Assembly (NCBI GenBank): GCA_022579005.1
Contig: MU401454.1
Coordinates: forward strand, 1-64,000
Direction: 5' to 3'
DNA: 64,000 bases
DNA from: Poronia punctata
Taxonomy: Eukaryota > Ascomycota > Sordariomycetes > Xylariales > Xylariaceae
A program made the translations under genes and the position numbers. The notes under the pieces are model-generated. The model was not told the DNA's origin. It was given only the letters and a program-made list of their open reading frames with translations, and did no database searches. Shown here piece after piece: positions 1-14,113 of the stretch. Position 1 is the first letter of the stretch, and every line of letters begins with the position of its first letter.

Positions 1-300
1 AGCTTTAATAATAATAATAAGCAATATAAAACTTTTAATTATTAAAACTAGCAAAATAGCTAAATTATATATATTAATTAATATATATATAAAAAAGTAA
101 AACTTTTTTTTTATAAAATCTGCACATACTAAATAAGTAAAAAAAAACCTTTTATAAAAAAACCTTTTCTTTTATAGTAGTCCTTACTATAGCCGTATAA
201 CTTCTACTATATAAGCATTATATTAATTCCTATTATCTTATAACCTATTAGATCTAACACTTATTAGTATGTGTACAAGTACTAAAACAGCCCAGCATGC
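1..300. other. AT-rich tract at the window edge
   Basis: This stretch is dominated by A/T runs and TA steps (TTAATTAATATATATATA-like text around 70-95) and turns abruptly into ordinary mixed-composition DNA near 280-300. No coding potential is visible. In filamentous ascomycetes such AT-rich islands are often old repeats eroded by repeat-induced point mutation. That is an inference here, because no recognisable element remains and the left border is outside the window. Confidence 0.5.
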
Positions 301-608
301 AGCAACCTGCACTATCTTCAGCTCCCGTGCGGATGCAAGCCTACAACGCATGGCAATTACCTGTTTTAGTTAGGTTGCCTGAATGAGCCGTTGCGGACCA
401 CCGGGAGGACTTCTGTGGATTTCTTGCAAGTCCCTGCCACGCATGACATGATCATCAATTATCTAATATACCTACCTACACATACCTACCACGGCCAACA
501 ACTTACCACATACTATTTTCTCTCTCTTTTCCTAGACTACGTCGTACCTATTTTGGCATATACAACACCAGAAACAGTCGATACTACAGTTGACAGACAG
601 ACAATGCC

Positions 609-1355
609 ATGGATTCCATGAGCACCCCAGCAAAGAAGGACGTTCCGCCGCCGCCCGCGGTGGGCTCCAAGGCGCCTATGCACCCGAATCTCGTTCTACC
701 CTCCGACAAACCTACCATCATCGCCTTTCTCCGCCACTGCGGATGTCCCTGTACGTCGAAACCATGACCGTATTCTCCCTTCAATCCAGTCCTTTCGCTC
801 TCGCCCGAACAAGACCCCCGATAAGCAGCGCAATGTTACAAACAAAGCATCCTTGACTAACACGAACGGGGTCCGGCTTCCCTCGACCGACCGACAGTCG
901 CAGAGAAAACCTTCAAAGATCTCACAAAGCTTTCCACCTGGTACAAAGACATCAACTTTGTCGCAGTCTCGCATGCCTCAGCCGAGGCCACTGAGCGTTG
1001 GGTCGTCGACGTGGGCGGTAATTGGGACGTGAACGTCGTCATCGACGAAGAGCGCGACTTATACGCCCTTTTCGGACTCGGCATGTGCACCACCTGGCAC
1101 GTGTACGCCCCCATGGTCACGTACAGTGCCCTGCAGTTGGGGAAGAAGGAGAATATCTGGAACCGGATTCCCGAGAGCGGCTCGCGGTGGCAGACGGGCG
1201 GCGTATTTGCCATCGACAAGGACGGTCTCGTCAGGTGGGCACATGTCCCTGCCCGCGCTGATATTCTTCCCGACTGGGATGCTGCCGTCCAGAGTGTCGG
1301 CGCCACGCCTAGGCCCAAACCGCCGCCCCCGGTACGGACAGATGGCTTTTTATGA
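609..1355 (+). CDS. AhpC/TSA-family (peroxiredoxin-like, thioredoxin-fold) protein
   Basis: Two exons, 609-750 and 898-1355, give a 199-residue protein. The 147-nt intron starts GTACGT, carries a GACTAAC branch point and ends CGACAG. Splicing restores the active-site region R-H-C-G-C-P-F-A-E-K-T-F near residues 42-52, which neither exon encodes alone. The rest reads as a thioredoxin fold, with the strand INFVAVSHAS, a TGGVF strand and a basic/proline-rich C-terminus. The family (AhpC/TSA-like, FAM213/AAED1-like) reduces peroxides or acts as a thiol redox protein, probably cytosolic as there is no signal peptide. The ATG at 609 is chosen; an ATG at 604 opens only a five-codon frame ending in TGA. 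It reads away from Ste12 and probably has nothing to do with the metabolite cluster. Confidence 0.82.
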
Positions 1356-2501
1356 AAAAAGAGAAGGATCCAGTATGAGTTCCAATTTGTTATTGTTGTT
1401 TCTGTACACATCCGGCTGGACTTGTGAAAAACCCCGCATCCTAGGTACCGTGAGTGCAACTTCCCATCGACAGGCCTACGCTAGACGACGGTTTACTAAA
1501 CGCAGAAGGACCGCTTGCAACTTTTTGCAAGCGCTCATTCGCAAGTCATCATTGTAATAGAGGATGACTTCGTCCTCCGACCTTGGTATATCAGCTACTA
1601 TTCGAGGCCACACCATCCCCGTCATGGCTCGAAGAGTCGCACGACAAATTCTCGGGAGAGAAGCCCCCAAACTTATCATTGACTTTAGCGATATTTATTT
1701 TCTTGGCCCCAGGACTCCCAAGGAAGTCACGTTAAATGCAGACTGGCATTCATAGCGTTACCAATAATGAAATGTACGTTTTTTGTAGAAAGTAATCAAT
1801 CGAGCACATTGCACCTGGTTTACTTGTTCACGTCCTAGACTTTCCGGTTCCCCAATCTAAGGCCTTTCATACGAGGACCACTTGCAAAGAACATTATCAA
1901 TGACTTTTATTCGTTTTGTCTCTGCTGAAAGATTTTAAGGCCTGGCTTCCGGTCACTGTGAGCTCTCTGCTCATAATGGGAAACTGGTTGCCCAGAAGGC
2001 TTAAAAAGAAAAAAAAGTTAGATACAAATGCAAAAGGCCCTCTAATAATAAACCGCAGGAGCCTTCGCTGTCTAGTGGTGGATCCTTCTCTTCATGTGCT
2101 TTCGGAAACCATGCTACCACGTATTATTGCTCCGAGTCCCCGCCTGTTCGACCGGAGGTATAGTGTCGTGGATTCGATATTCGGCTTGTTTCTGATGCCG
2201 CCAACGCTGAGCCTGGTATCTTCGAAATCAAGCGGCTGAGCTCGATCCTGGATAGAACATATATGGAAGAACGCGTCCCTTTCCAGTGAGAGACGATCCG
2301 CACACAAGACGGATAGGTCTCGGAGCTTGACGACCTTGCGCTGGAAATTTCAAGAAACACCTAGACGCGGCGCCCGAGGTACTCGCTGTATACCAAACAG
2401 AAAAGAAAAAAAATCTTGGATTTCCGCAATGCAGCGCGATGTATAGAATTGGCCGTGGGGAGGCTACTTTGCTTATCAAATATGATAAGACCGCAGGTGG
2501 T
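1356..2501. other. Intergenic region between the AhpC-like gene and Ste12
   Basis: About 1.1 kb lies between the convergent 3' ends. Short frames on both strands lack recognisable motifs and look like chance. Part of it must be the 3' UTRs of the two flanking genes. I see no repeat or RNA gene here. Confidence 0.5.
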
Positions 2502-4924
2502 TTATATACCTCCGGTCGGGGCGCTCATGGTCATTGGCATGCTCAATGTCTGTAGATGATTGTAGGTGTGATGCGTCATGTCCCCATTCGATAAGTCATG
2601 TTCTGACATGGAATGGTTGAGCGAGCCGAGAGAAGCCCGTACGTAGCCTCCGTCAGACTGAGGCGAGGTCTCTTGGAGAGAGCCAAGATGGTCTTCACCA
2701 GAATACTCGTCTTCGTCTTCGCCGGATAGCGGCAAGTCACCTTCCACACCTTCGCCACGATCATGTGTGCGTTTGTGCCTGCAACGATCATTTGATTAGC
2801 TTCTGTTGTATTCAGGGAGTATTTTACGATTCTAGCGACAAGTGACGCAGAGGTACAGGCATGCCCTCGCCAGAGAATCTTCATGTTGATAAGCAAACTT
2901 TCAAGGATCAAGGGGCCATACTGTGCGAGGTTATCTGATCGGGAGAATGCCTTGTTACAGTGGGGGCAGACATAGGGTCTTTCTTGGGTGTGCGTCCTCA
3001 CATGTCTAAACAACGAGTCAGAAACACAAACGTAACATATAGATGAACACTAAGAGAAATGGTTCGACCCTACCGCTTGAGGTGTTCGAGTCGCTTAAAG
3101 GTGCGTCCACATGTCGGGATCGGACATGAGTGAGTTTTGGCAGAGTAGGGGTTACCGGCCTCCATAGCCACAGTAGCCGACCTAGCCCGCCGGACAACGT
3201 GTGTACCACTTTGCATAGAACGCGGCTCACTCATTCCACCATCGCCATTGAAGTCGTTTACGATTCCGAGAGGGTAGTCCTGTGTTTGAAGAGGCATGGA
3301 ATTGAGAGCCGGGCTGCCTTCGACGGCCGAGGAAGGAGTTCCATGCCTAGACAACTCCAATAACTCCCTATTCTGATGGCTAGCAATGGACATGGCCGAG
3401 TTGCTGTATGCCAAGCCTGGGGGAGAGTCGTCCTGTGTCTCGTCGCCCTCGGCTAGGGGAGCGACCGAGGCAGAGACAGACCTCCTTAGGTCCGAAGGTC
3501 GGAGTGCGGCAGCCTGCGCTTGTGCGCCAGCAGCTGCGATAGCCGACATTGACGGCGGGATGGACGAACGCCGCCTTCTCTGTTTGTATGACGGAGATCC
3601 TTCGATGACAGAGTAGGTGTTGTTCGCCGGATAACCGCGGGAAAACTGGGCCCCTGTCAGGTTGGATGGCGGTAGCTGCATCATTCCATTGAGGCCATGG
3701 AGACCAGCCATGTGATCGGGAATGGCGGTGAATAAGCCTGTCTCTTCATTGGCGATGTATGCAGGTTCGGCGCCCATCCCCATGGCTTGCTGAGGGGGCG
3801 TTATAGGTTCGAAAGAAATGCCACGATTGCTGTAATCATCAAAATGCGACGACACGAATGAAGGTGCAGGCGAGTACTCCAGATTGTAGGCGGGCATCGA
3901 GGCATGACGTTGATGTGTTTGGGTGACGGGCACACCATTATGGTTGTACTGAACCCGAACGTACTCGGGCTCTCGCTTAACCACCTGCTGGATGTGTTGC
4001 GGAATGGCCGGCGTCATTGTCTGAGCCATCGCAGAGGCCATAGTGGGTGTCATGGCCGTCATCGCGTTGTACTGGCCCATGCTGTCCATACCGTCCGATA
4101 AAGGGGCTAGGGACTGGGGGATCATCTGTGGAGGGGGCATCGAATCCATGGCCCTCATCACGGGGGATGGGGCCTGAGACTGAGAAAAAGACACCTGTTG
4201 CGCATTGAAAGATGACGAGTTGGTTTGTTGTGCCTTGGTCAACTGTTCGTAAAGTGACTGCGAAGAGTCGTATTGAAAGGACAGGGCAGGCTCGCATTCT
4301 GCCGCAGTAGTCGTCTCCTGGCCCATCTTCTCTCTCTTCAGATCTCGTTCCAAAGCGTCGAGGAATAATCGGTCATGTGGGACACTGTACCAGTAAAAGA
4401 CCTTTTGCTTCTTTTGGGTCCGAATGCAATTGTTCTTATACAAGAAATCGAGAAATGGGCTCTTGGGTTCCTCGAGTGACGCATCGGTCCCAGCCTTCAA
4501 ATTCCTCAAGTCGGAGAAAATACCCTCTTCAAACTTCTTCGAGTTCTTCACAGGACGCCCAAAGGCGTTAAATCTGAAGGAGAGGCATCGTACGATATCA
4601 GTGCCGGATATATGAAAAAGATTATTCCATAATACACAGGAAACGTATTCACCCGTCGGCAACAGAAACCTCCGGATGTAGTGCTCTGGTTGCCAGTCGA
4701 CAGGGGCCGAGATGAGGAAGTATTTCACTATCGACAGACGCGTTAACAGCAGCGTGGCAGATGGAACAAGATAGTAGTTACAGATCCGACTTACAATTAT
4801 CCACTTGCTGTAAAGCTACTTGCGTCGCATGAGGCAAGGCTTGTTGTGCCTCAGTTGACATCATGAACGTCTCTGGTTTCTGGGATCCAGGTGCTGCCAT
4901 AGCTGCTGATTGTGCGTACATCAT
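2502..4924 (-). CDS. ste12: Ste12-type transcription factor (STE domain plus two C2H2 zinc fingers)
   Basis: Four exons on the minus strand (4924-4795, 4727-3074, 3005-2922, 2778-2502) give 714 residues with all splice phases consistent. The N-terminal STE (homeodomain-like) DNA-binding domain starts at about residue 44 ([14 protein letters not shown]) and includes the [17 protein letters not shown] and [17 protein letters not shown] stretches. A long Q/S/P/M-rich middle follows. Near the C-terminus are two C2H2 fingers (C-PIPT-C...H-VRT-H and C-PH-C...H-KRT-H) and an acidic tail. This is the filamentous-ascomycete architecture; yeast Ste12 lacks the fingers. The protein acts in the nucleus downstream of the Fus3/Kss1-type MAP kinase in mating, hyphal fusion and, in pathogens, invasive growth. 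Two adjacent ATGs (4924 and 4921) are possible starts. Intron 3 interrupts the second finger, a place known to be alternatively spliced in some fungi. Confidence 0.95.
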
Positions 4925-7900
4925 GTACTTTACAACTGCATCCGCAATATCCGATCAACTTCTCGCGCCGGTTTTCCACTTGCTGCTGTTGCTGCTACAG
5001 GATCGAAGCGCAGACCTGAAATAGTGAGAAAGCTTATCCTCCTAGAGTAGATGATAATCCACAACTAGTAGCTTTAAGCGTGTCTAAGTGCCGTCTTTCT
5101 TCCTGGCCGATATAACCGCTGATGGGTGCGTGTAAATTTGCCTTGCGTTACCCGGATGAGCTCTTTTCGCCTTCGCTCCAAGATCGAGTCCAGCCCGTAG
5201 TCTTTCGCGTCCTCTGTTTTACACCTTTTTCTTATTTTATCTTTTCGTATTTTTGTAGTCTGGATTTAACAACCTGTGTGCGTCAAGCAGATAGGTAGAA
5301 AGCCGGGCATGAACCTTCAAGGCGCAACAATGGAATTTAAAATATCAATGGAACTCGTCCAAATGTACAGCGAAATGTCTGTGGTTCGTAGATGCAATGT
5401 CTTTCTGTTGATAAGCCACTTCGCGCGACAAAATCGAGTCGTACCGTGATATAGTGGAAAAGGAGGGTGAACTGCCGTGGAAGACCCGCTCTCCCGGTGT
5501 TCGCTGTTGGCTGCGCGTTTTGTAGATTTGAAGAACTAGGAAGCCACGTTCCGGAATAATGATAGCTATGGCCACGACAAAGATGCGTCAAGTCAATGGA
5601 CGGGCCGTACCACGTGATAGTCGACAGGAACGTCTCTGTAATTTAATATCCGTGCGCGCCCTACTTTTCAACTAGCCACGGTTGTGCCGGACAGTCGCGG
5701 TCGTCGATGGTATTCGGGCTGGGCGGGACGGCTCGAGCGCACAGACAAGCTGTAGACAAAATTAGAAAAGAAAAAAAGAGGGAATGTATAAATGTGTTGA
5801 GCGACAGAGATGTTGGCGGCCTGCGACACACCACGGAAGTAGTCGGTGGGTGGGAGAAGGGGAAGGAGGGAGAAGAAAAGTGAAAGGAGAGGGGTGTTCA
5901 ACACAACTGATCTGGAAAAGTTAGATCAGGGAGAGCGTGGTCAAAGAAAGGGAACGGGAGCGGGAAAAGAGGGCCGACAGGTAGGAATGGGGAGGTGCTT
6001 GGGGGGTCTTAATGATTTTCCATGGTGGGCATGACGGAGGAAAGGGCTCGAAAACAACGGGAGAAGAATTTGGGGAATGCTTCACCAGGGCACAGGCTTC
6101 CTCTCAGGTCCTCGAGAGTGTTGTCTCCACTTGGCCTCATGCAAAATGATCCTAGTGGTTCGTATCGACTGTATACATGCACTCAGGGGTATTTTAGGTA
6201 CATTCAGGTCGTCTACAGGCTGGGCACGTAGGTACCTAAGGTACATCATCACTTTTCTTGGCCTATTTAGAGCCACCAGCTAGAACCACCAGAGCAGTAC
6301 AGCGGAAAGAATCACGTTGTTGGAGACAGAATGGGGACTTGAGTGGATAGGCGTTAGCGTGGAAAGCCAATGGAAACTAGCGTGGTGGGTCAGTCAGCTG
6401 TGGTTTTCTGATGGGGCTATACCTAGAAGGCACAAGACACGAGCATGGATACTGTCTAACCCGGTAAGGCAATGGTAAGGAGCCTTAAGTATCGAAGTGG
6501 ACTACGAGTAGATTGAACAACTGGTTTTAATGTCTGCTTTTGCTTCAATGGCAGCAACACGTACGTATTTTGTTTGACTTGTTACATGTAATCTGCTTAG
6601 ACGCAGTGAAGTAAGAAGCCTTACTACCAGATACCACATATCTTGCAACTCATTTATACGTGTGTAGATAATAAGTATGCTCATTTATGCCCAATCATTT
6701 GTCAGCTTTGTAAACACCTAGCTATATATAGTTCGAGAACTGAGGTTGGTTCTCATTACACGTACGTCTTTAATACTAATAAATCAAGTTAGCCAGTCTA
6801 TTCTACTATATACAATAGAACCGACAGCATTTATTGTCCTCATACTAGGTGCTAGGTGTATCACATATAGTCCGGCGCAACACCAAAGTAATACCCATCT
6901 CCATGGGGCAGTGTTGTACCGACAAGTAAGTGATGTAAACAATTTTTGACTATGATAAAGTAGAACAAACATCTAGAAGGGGGGAATAGATGTGTACGTT
7001 GTACAGTTTTCCAGGTTGGCATACTGAAGTTTTGTTAAATGCAGTTGGTATGGAGCCATAAGCTCTTGAGACAACAGCAATGTCGAGCTTGGGAGAACCT
7101 TTGCAGGGAAACTTTAAGGCATCTCCTATGCAGACGAACCAGATGCATACACTATATCTAAGTACGTTACTTTCTATAGTGGCAGTTCCATTATCCAGCT
7201 AAGAGGGAAGGGACGTCAGATAGTTTGAAAGTATGCCACCTAGGTTCTCAAATCTCCAATGAAGCATCCTAATGTTTTCTATCTATGTGCCTTCCTTATG
7301 CCCCCCTTTAATCCCAAGGAAAATATATATCCAACCTTCCTATCAAATTTAATTTCATCATAATTTTTGATATATGGCGTTCATTGTCAAGGTCGGTCCT
7401 CTTAACTAACACAGTAGCAATAAACCGTCTAGACTAGGATAACTACGTTCCAGTTGATAATTGCTTCTAGGGAGGGGATTAACATGTTTTTGCCCCCATT
7501 TGACCCATCCAGAAAGTACATGAGCGAAGACAAGATTAATGCCATTAAAAAGTGCAACGCTTGGAAATCAGATTACATCAGTTGTCAATTACTGTAGGTG
7601 TTGAGGGAAATAGGTACCTGAATATCTGGTGAACTGTGCGTACCGTAGGGTCCAGGCAGGCTGCCCTCTTGCCGGCCCCATTGTCTAAACGGAAAAGGGG
7701 GCTTGTGGAATACCTAGAGAGGCGAAATGCGTCAGTGAACACGTAAGTGGGCGTACAATCTAGTTGGGGCCGGCCTCTGTAGAGAAAGGGAATGATACGA
7801 TAGCACAAGCTTCAAATGGAGATATCAGATATGAGACTATGGGATCACATTTACTATAGAGATGGCATGACACGTAAAAGGGCAATTCAATGTTTAAGGT

Positions 7901-10900
7901 AGTACTGTGAAAATGTCCTAGACAGAAGCCAAAAGGGGCCAGTCGCAACACGGCCGCAACACTGTGAGACGGTTTTAATTGCGTCTTTGAGTCTCCGACA
8001 CATGAAGAATAAAAAGTTGACAGCACCTTCCACCTCTTAGCAGGGCCTAAGACAGTAGCCATGTGGACTTGATACCCGTCCTCACAGACATATTTTCTTT
8101 ACATAAGTGAAATGTTGACGCTCGGATCCCAGGGCAAATGGGCAATATAAGTCTTGCTAAATTTGGACGCCACCAGACAAACAACTCGGACTTGTAGGTT
8201 CGTAAACTCTCACCCCAGGTAAATGGGCATATTCTACATAAAGGGCCACCAAACTAAGGCAAACTTTTATGTACTCGTAGGTCAACAAGGGCATTCTACA
8301 TGCACATATAGATACTACATTGCGCATAATTACTGTCTACATCATATGTAGGGAAAGCTTTCTAAGGTTGTAGCAAATTAAAAAGTACCCATGCACGTAT
8401 GAAGTTATCGACCTTTACTAAGTACCTAGTTGGAGATGATGTAAAAGTCTGGAATAGCGTCCGTTATAGTCAGGGTTGCGATTGAACCATCGATATAGCC
8501 AACGGCCATCTCGTTCGATCAATTATAGAAGAACCCACATGGCCCCGTGGCCCCACAGAATATACAGAACTTTGAAACACAGCTGGTGCATTGCTTCAGA
8601 GGTACCCACTCAGCTAATCTAGTGGATGCCAAATTTCGGGCGCTAGTCTTTCGGGCCCATTAGAACCCTATCGAGATCGTTTAGATCCCTACATCAGTGC
8701 GTACTTACCACCCTAGGTTAGTCGTTGATGCGTTCTTCAATTTAACAGACGCATTTGCCCCTTTATAGCCCGTTACACGGAAATCCTGAATGTGTTGGTG
8801 GGTACCTGTAATGGCGAATCAGCGGGCCGAATTATGCACTTTACGACCCCACTAAACTATGTTTGCCCACCTACCAATGATGGGGTCTTCCCCTTCAATG
8901 TGGATGACAACCTCAACCCACTCACTCACTTCAAGCTGTTCTCTGGGGGGGCCATCATTTGCCTTGAAGTTGATGGTTAACAATGACCGGTCAATATGAG
9001 AAGATTTTACATGTACACAAGCTAGCCATCGAGAACTAGCTCTCAAATACAACTTAACCGCCTGGGGCCATATCCACGGTCGACAACTCAAGAACTACTA
9101 GGGCGCGCCACCTTGAACACGAGAATAACACATTCGCTGACCGTCAGAACTATCGGGTCAATAATACTACGATCCTCCTATGCTTCTTCATCCATCTCAC
9201 CTGCAGCTTTCCCACAGCTTATATTCCTAATTAATCCCCCGAAAAGGAAGGCCGTCAATGTTTGATCGCCAATATCTGCAGAAATTCAAACGGTGATATC
9301 AAGCTTGACTGATATGGTCTTCGGTAACCAGACAGGATAATCGTCGCCATTATCTGGGCCATGTTCCATGGAAAATAATACCGAAAATGGCAAGGATGAC
9401 ATATCACATATTTTTTCGCTCCAGAAGCAGCCCAGCGACTTCACTCTTTGTGTTGATAGGGCGGTGTAGCTATACCAAGGGCAGACAAGATTCGACCACA
9501 CGAGAGATGTGTACGGAGAAATTGTATGCTCGCGGCTGCATATGTACCACGGCGCTTTCTCAGGTTGCCGTGTACTCGTAGCGAACATTACGGGCCGGCG
9601 GCCACATATTACATTCGCTGATCTGTTGGCAACATAGCTCGCATGTTTGGACAATTCTACCAAAGGCCTAGGAAATTACGATAAATATGGCTTGTTCTCT
9701 CGAGGACGATGGGTAAAATAGGAGGCGAGTAAAATTCATTCTACTGATAACTTTACAGCAGTTCATCTTGGAATTCTTTATCGGACGAATCGTGCTGACA
9801 ACACACAAGACGCCACCGGCCCATCTTCTAATGAGCACCAGCATCTTTTTCTGTCACGCTCTGTCTCCCGTGCAGAGCAGGAACCAGGCCTCTTAAGAGG
9901 AGCTCGGCAAGGGCCGAAAATTCCGCCAATAGCCTGCTGGTAGGCTCGGTTTGTTTCTCTCCCCAAGTCTATATACAACAAGGCGTTACGCTTGGTGGCA
10001 ATGCATACGACGTCACGACCGGAATAGAACAAGTCAAAGCACACGATGTGAACGGACGGACTTTCATATCAATGCTTGAACCAGCCTCCATGGTGTGACG
10101 CGGACCTCGCGTATCTCACCACAGACTGTCTACCTATTTTCCGACTGGCCGACCGATATGGTGAAGAAAAGCATAGGAGATCCTGAAGAAGATATCAAAT
10201 ATCGCACCCCTTTGCTTTTCTAATTGCTTGAGCGTATCTTTTTGTAAGATCTACCGAAGGGTGCCACATGGACCAATGACAGTTGTAAAGAGCTACGATA
10301 CACAGACATATATGTGCGTATCGCCCACTCGTACCAGTTACTGCAAGCCGAGGCGTTGAGGGACTTGATTGGCCGTCTCCAATACCTGTTGACCAGTAAA
10401 ATGCCACAACTTACAGACTTGTACCACGAAGAGACAAAAATAGCACTTTGTCACCCCACACCAACCAGTCGATCCCGCTCTTTAACAGGCTAGCACAAAG
10501 TCGGCCTATCCGCGCCAGTCCATCCAAACGGCCACTGACGGCTTACGTACCTACCTTCTTTGCACGCACCTACTCGCCCGCAGAGGTGGCCGCAGAAAAT
10601 AATGACCCGGGCGGCTCCCAATTCCTGCTCTTCAACGCCGAATATATCCTGTTCGCCTGTTCCTGCTTCTTGCTAGCGTTGTCTTTAATATAATCCTAGC
10701 AATCTGAGGTTGGCAGCCATTGATTGTTATGAAACAAAAGACCCAATGCGCGAATTCTACTTAAACATCGAATTACCATTAGATGTTAGAGATGTATTGG
10801 TTTAACTGCCCGTGCCATTATCATGTCACCGGGCCAGTCCTGATATGCGGATTCGAATATATGCTGTTCGTCATCACGACTTTGTTGCATCAAGGTTCAT

Positions 10901-13900
10901 GGTACCGGCAGATTTAAACGGCGGGGTTGCAGATCGAATGTCCTAGTTTCAAGATGACAGAGAGCCTTTGGAATCCGCCGAGCCACTGTTTGAAACATCT
11001 GGCAGGACTGGTTTGAAACAATCAAAACTAAGAAGATCGTGGCACGGATCACTCCAAGACTGCGCTATGTGACCTTTACCCAACCCTCGGATTTCCCAAT
11101 CTCTATGGGCGATCAATCCGGGCCAGAAGCGAGGAAAAGCGCGACCCACAGAGCTATAGGCACCGCTCGGTGATTGGTGCGTACCTGAATGATGCATGCA
11201 ATGGCCTGGCTTGAACGTGCGATGGCGCTACAATGTCTTGGCAGAACGGAGCTACTCTTAACACAACCTCTAACCCTAGACCAGATGGTACCTCCTGTAG
11301 GTTTTCAAGGGACTAATCAACATCTCATCAGTTCCACCAAAACCCACGATGAACAATGACAGACCAGTTCGACAAGGAGATGCTGACATTATTGACCTAT
11401 CTAGGCAAAGTAAATATAATAACCCAATATGTATAGCCTTTCCAGCCTCACACGGCGCACAGAGTTGGAAAGCTAACATAATGGACCATCAAGTAGGTAT
11501 TGAATTCAAAGCGGAGCAAACAACTGGAAAGAGAAAGGCCCCTGCCTGCCAGAAAACGCCCAGAGTCGGCCTCGGGGCAACACTCCCAAAACGACGTCGC
11601 ACGGAACTAGGTATTATCTGAAACAGGCGTCCATCGATGTCGAGAATAAGATGGTGGTCTCCTCTAACCTGGATACTACCTAACCTACCTCCTATTACTA
11701 GACAGGTATTCTGCAATAACGTACCTACATATACCAGGACCTATATTGGGTAGGTATATCTCAGCCTACATAACCTAGTTATACCTATACGTGTACGTAC
11801 TTGTATGTGGTCACCTCACATACGGATAGGTGTCTGCTTCTGTCAACCTTGGGAGGATCTACCAACCCCCCGGCACAACTTATCATGAACCTAACCTAGT
11901 CTGGTCCAGTCCAGTTCAGGAACATGAAACAGGCACAACTCTTGTCGCATGGACACTCTCTTCTAAAGAGACGAGAAGACTCTATGACCCCGCGTGACTT
12001 CAGATGTTGGCAGTTAATTATCCATTCTAGGTTGCCTGGGCGATAGTGCATAGCGACCTCACACATCCACCCCATCATTTGTTTCCTGCGATCCACCTCC
12101 AAGCCATACTCGTACGTCGAGCGGGAGGATTTGTAGAGACCTAGGTGATCCGTCTAGCTTTCAGGTCCGGGAATATCAAATTCAAATAATTCGATCAAGG
12201 TTCGCAATCCATCTGGAGTCTATCTGCTCTATAATGGCCAGTGGGGTGAGAATTATGGAATTATGAGCGCTCCATATCGGGAAGAGAGCGAAAGATTGGA
12301 CAATTGCTGCGAGAGGGCCATGGTCCTGGTCCGGGTCCGGGTGCCGGCTCATCCATACCTATACCTAAACCCAACCCTGGACCCCAACCGTTTCGTTTTC
12401 TCTTGCCATTATTTTCTCTATCGATGGCCCCCCCCCCCCAGCTTTCTTCTACCTACCTAAGGTAATTGCAACTCATCCGCCACAGGCCTTTGTTAGCGCA
12501 TGGTCAATGTCAAACCCTGTGTTCTACAACCGGATGATTTCTTAGCTCTTCTCTACTTTTGTGTCTGAATAAGGGAGTGAGTGATCTCACACCATCTTTA
12601 TCGATCTATCCGAGCAATATAGGTCGTAGAATTTATATCGATGCTTGCTGCGCGTCATTTTCACTAACGCGCGCGCTACACTGCACTGCATGGCGTAGCT
12701 CTCGTGTTTCAGTTTCACACCTTTTTTTCTTTTCGGCAATTGCTTCCTCTGGAGTCTCTATCCCCGATCAGAGGATAGTACCTACCCTTGTGCATACGAG
12801 TAGATATATTTCAAGCCTCGAGGACAAACTTTTGTTTCACCTCAGCTCTTAGTTGTAATAACATCGCAATTAAAACCCTCTCTAGCTATGTATCTGGTTA
12901 CAACGTAGCGACATATATCTATTTTTTTATTTTTTATTTTAAGCATGCCGAAATATTAAATACCGCCCTTGCGAATACGACGCGATTCAGGAACCCCCAT
13001 GCCAACCCTCCCCCCGCCCCGGCCCCCTCCCCTGCTTATTGCTCGGTGGAGGTAATATAGGCGTGGACGGAGGTCTGAAACATTGACAGCCCAAGTTTAG
13101 TTTTGTCGTTTCAGAATATGTATTGGGCTTGCCTGGGGGGTTTATTGTTCTTATTGTCGAGCAAGCAAAGAGAGCGGGATTCTATTCTATCAATTCTAGA
13201 TCGTACTCCCGTGGGATAATTATTGTTTCTTTTTACCTGCCGTACTATCCGGATATTTTCTTCGGGGTCTTTACCTGCATTTACTTTTGGCCGCCAAACT
13301 TAACGATGTGATTTATGGTTGAGGTAGGTGTTGGTGGTAGTAGGATTCTTTACCAGTTGATGCTACCTACTCAACTGCTCCAATGTTTTCTCTCTCTGAG
13401 TAAATATGTTTACCTGATCAGAATAGAGAATGGGGTTTTGGGCAGGTAGGGTAATGGATGGTAAGATTTCCGATTCCCTCTTTTCTCTCAAAATTCTTTC
13501 TTCTTGACAAAGATAATAAAAAATAAAAAATAAAAATATTCACGGGGCGAGATAAGAGCCAGCCCCCCGTCTTACTTACTTGCTTTCTAACACACTTCTC
13601 TCTACCCCTCCCATTCACCCTTGGAAAGACAGACAGACATATACCCCCCTTAGCGCTTCTTATCTTTTACCGCCCACGAAATTGAACATTGGGAACTTGA
13701 AGTAAAAGATCGACTTTTTTTTTGTTTCGAAACTTTCTCGGGGTAAGGGTATAGGTATAGTTGGGCATGCTATAGTACAGTGTAGTATAGTATAGTAAGC
13801 TACCACTCGGGTTCTTTCTTTAAGCGCCTTGGTGGAATCGTCACGCATATGATATGTACGGGATATACAGTAGAGAAGAAAAAGGGGGAAGCAAGATTTG

Positions 13901-14113
13901 CCGGCGCTAAAGATTGGTAGTGAGTGCGTGCTCTTTGTTAATGGTTGGTCGTCTTATGGGCTTTGTTTGTCACTTGTTGCATGTGCGTATGTATGTGAGA
14001 AGCGGTGGTGATATAGCAATGCGGATGTCATATCCCCCATATTCACACAAGATAGGTAGGTAGGTAGAACCCTAGGTCGAACCCTCAACTAACCAAACAT
14101 CCCCCCCCTGATT
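4925..14113. other. About 9 kb gene-poor region upstream of Ste12
   Basis: The region separates the Ste12 start from the 3' end of the beta-helix gene. Part near 4925-5900 should be Ste12 promoter and 5' UTR, with pyrimidine-rich tracts and candidate introns. The rest carries only short open frames on both strands (all under about 130 codons), none with a domain, a plausible splice partner or a convincing start. Low-complexity CT/GA tracts occur around 12400-13900. I found no tRNA, inverted-repeat element or pseudogene that I could defend. Unannotated non-coding transcripts are possible. Confidence 0.5.

Noticed and set aside
9286..9663. 125-codon minus-strand frame in the gene-poor region
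   Set aside because: No ATG with family context, no motif, no neighbouring exon that extends it.
10448..10693. 81-codon plus-strand frame ending in a hydrophobic stretch
   Set aside because: Starts at TTG, no recognisable domain or splice partner; likely chance.
11267..11281. CTAACCCTA telomere-like text
   Set aside because: A single unit, not an array; also seen once inside the SDR coding region. No telomere or interstitial telomeric repeat is supported.
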